Shown: positions 61,246 to 61,297 of the stretch, piece after piece | Layout of the letters: each line of letters begins with the position of its first letter | Position numbering within the stretch: the stretch's first letter is position 1 | NCBI GenBank assembly: GCA_027621295.1 | Contig: JAQCBR010000008.1 | Coordinates: forward strand, 1-61,297 | DNA from: Planctomycetota bacterium | GTDB taxonomy: Bacteria > Planctomycetota > UBA1135 > UBA2386 | Direction: 5' to 3' | DNA length: 61,297 bases | Notes under the pieces: model-generated | Told to the model about the DNA's origin: nothing | What the model saw: the letters and a program-made list of their open reading frames with translations, nothing else | Database searches by the model: none | Position numbers and translations under genes: made by a program

Positions 61246-61297
61246 TGCAGGCTCAACCGATCAACGCAACAGCGTCCGCAGGACTTCGGAATCCGAG
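61246..61297. mobile_element. Second IS30 copy, left end (continues beyond window)
   Basis: The last 52 bases repeat 54245-54296 exactly, same orientation. Confidence 0.9.

Larger units (their letters stand above)
51605..61297. other. Accessory region (decayed genomic island)
   Basis: From the integrase remnant to the right edge there is no core gene. Instead there are broken and whole IS elements of at least six families, several inserted in each other, and hypothetical genes with visibly lower GC content than the 0-51 kb part. An island end was not seen on the right. The start at the integrase is inferred. Confidence 0.6.

Overview
The window reads as chromosomal DNA of a very GC-rich bacterium, most likely a planctomycete from one of the poorly characterised marine clades. 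This is an inference. It rests on many secreted or membrane-anchored proteins without named families, a kinase fused to a sulfatase-modifying-factor-like domain, a secreted terpene-cyclase-fold protein, exported enzymes with a shared C-terminal domain, and core genes that are clearly bacterial but divergent. No rRNA, tRNA or CRISPR array was seen.

Layout. 0-3.5 kb: a glycogen debranching enzyme (cut by the left edge) diverges from glgC, followed by a PilX-like pilus protein. 3.5-8 kb: a TPR lipoprotein with a metalloprotease-like motif, a HEAT-like exported protein and a membrane coiled-coil protein with a duplicated domain. 8-11.8 kb: ispA, dxs and nadK, co-directional. 11.9-15.3 kb, minus strand: a Ski2-like helicase followed by a lipoamide-dehydrogenase-like flavoenzyme. 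15.4-23.3 kb: a hairpin-rich leader, a small protein, a FtsQ-like POTRA protein, then a kinase, lipoprotein and PP2C phosphatase signalling unit. 23.5-30.6 kb: a GspF/PilC-like protein, a histidine kinase, a membrane HTH protein, an OmpA-type lipoprotein, an FGE-like lipoprotein and rsmA. 30.6-39.9 kb: dnaG, rpoD, a zinc-ribbon coiled-coil protein, selB and a large acidic membrane protein. 39.9-51.6 kb: mostly secreted proteins, including an acyltransferase with ankyrin repeats inside it, a LamG-metallophosphatase and an M14 carboxypeptidase.

From 51.6 kb to the right edge the character changes. A broken tyrosine integrase opens an accessory region that is visibly less GC-rich in its cargo and contains nested, mostly broken IS elements (IS3, IS30, IS21, IS66-like, ISKra4-like, IS110/IS1111). 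Between them lie two apparently related two-gene cassettes of unknown function: one membrane-anchored protein plus one small Cys-rich secreted protein each. One copy of the small gene carries an in-frame amber codon.

The strongest unusual signals are the repeated use of one palindromic site in IS3 orfA by IS30, the ankyrin insertion in an acyltransferase, the two island cassettes, the structured leader at 15.4-15.7 kb with mutually exclusive hairpins, and a probable bridge/seek RNA region in the IS1111-type element.
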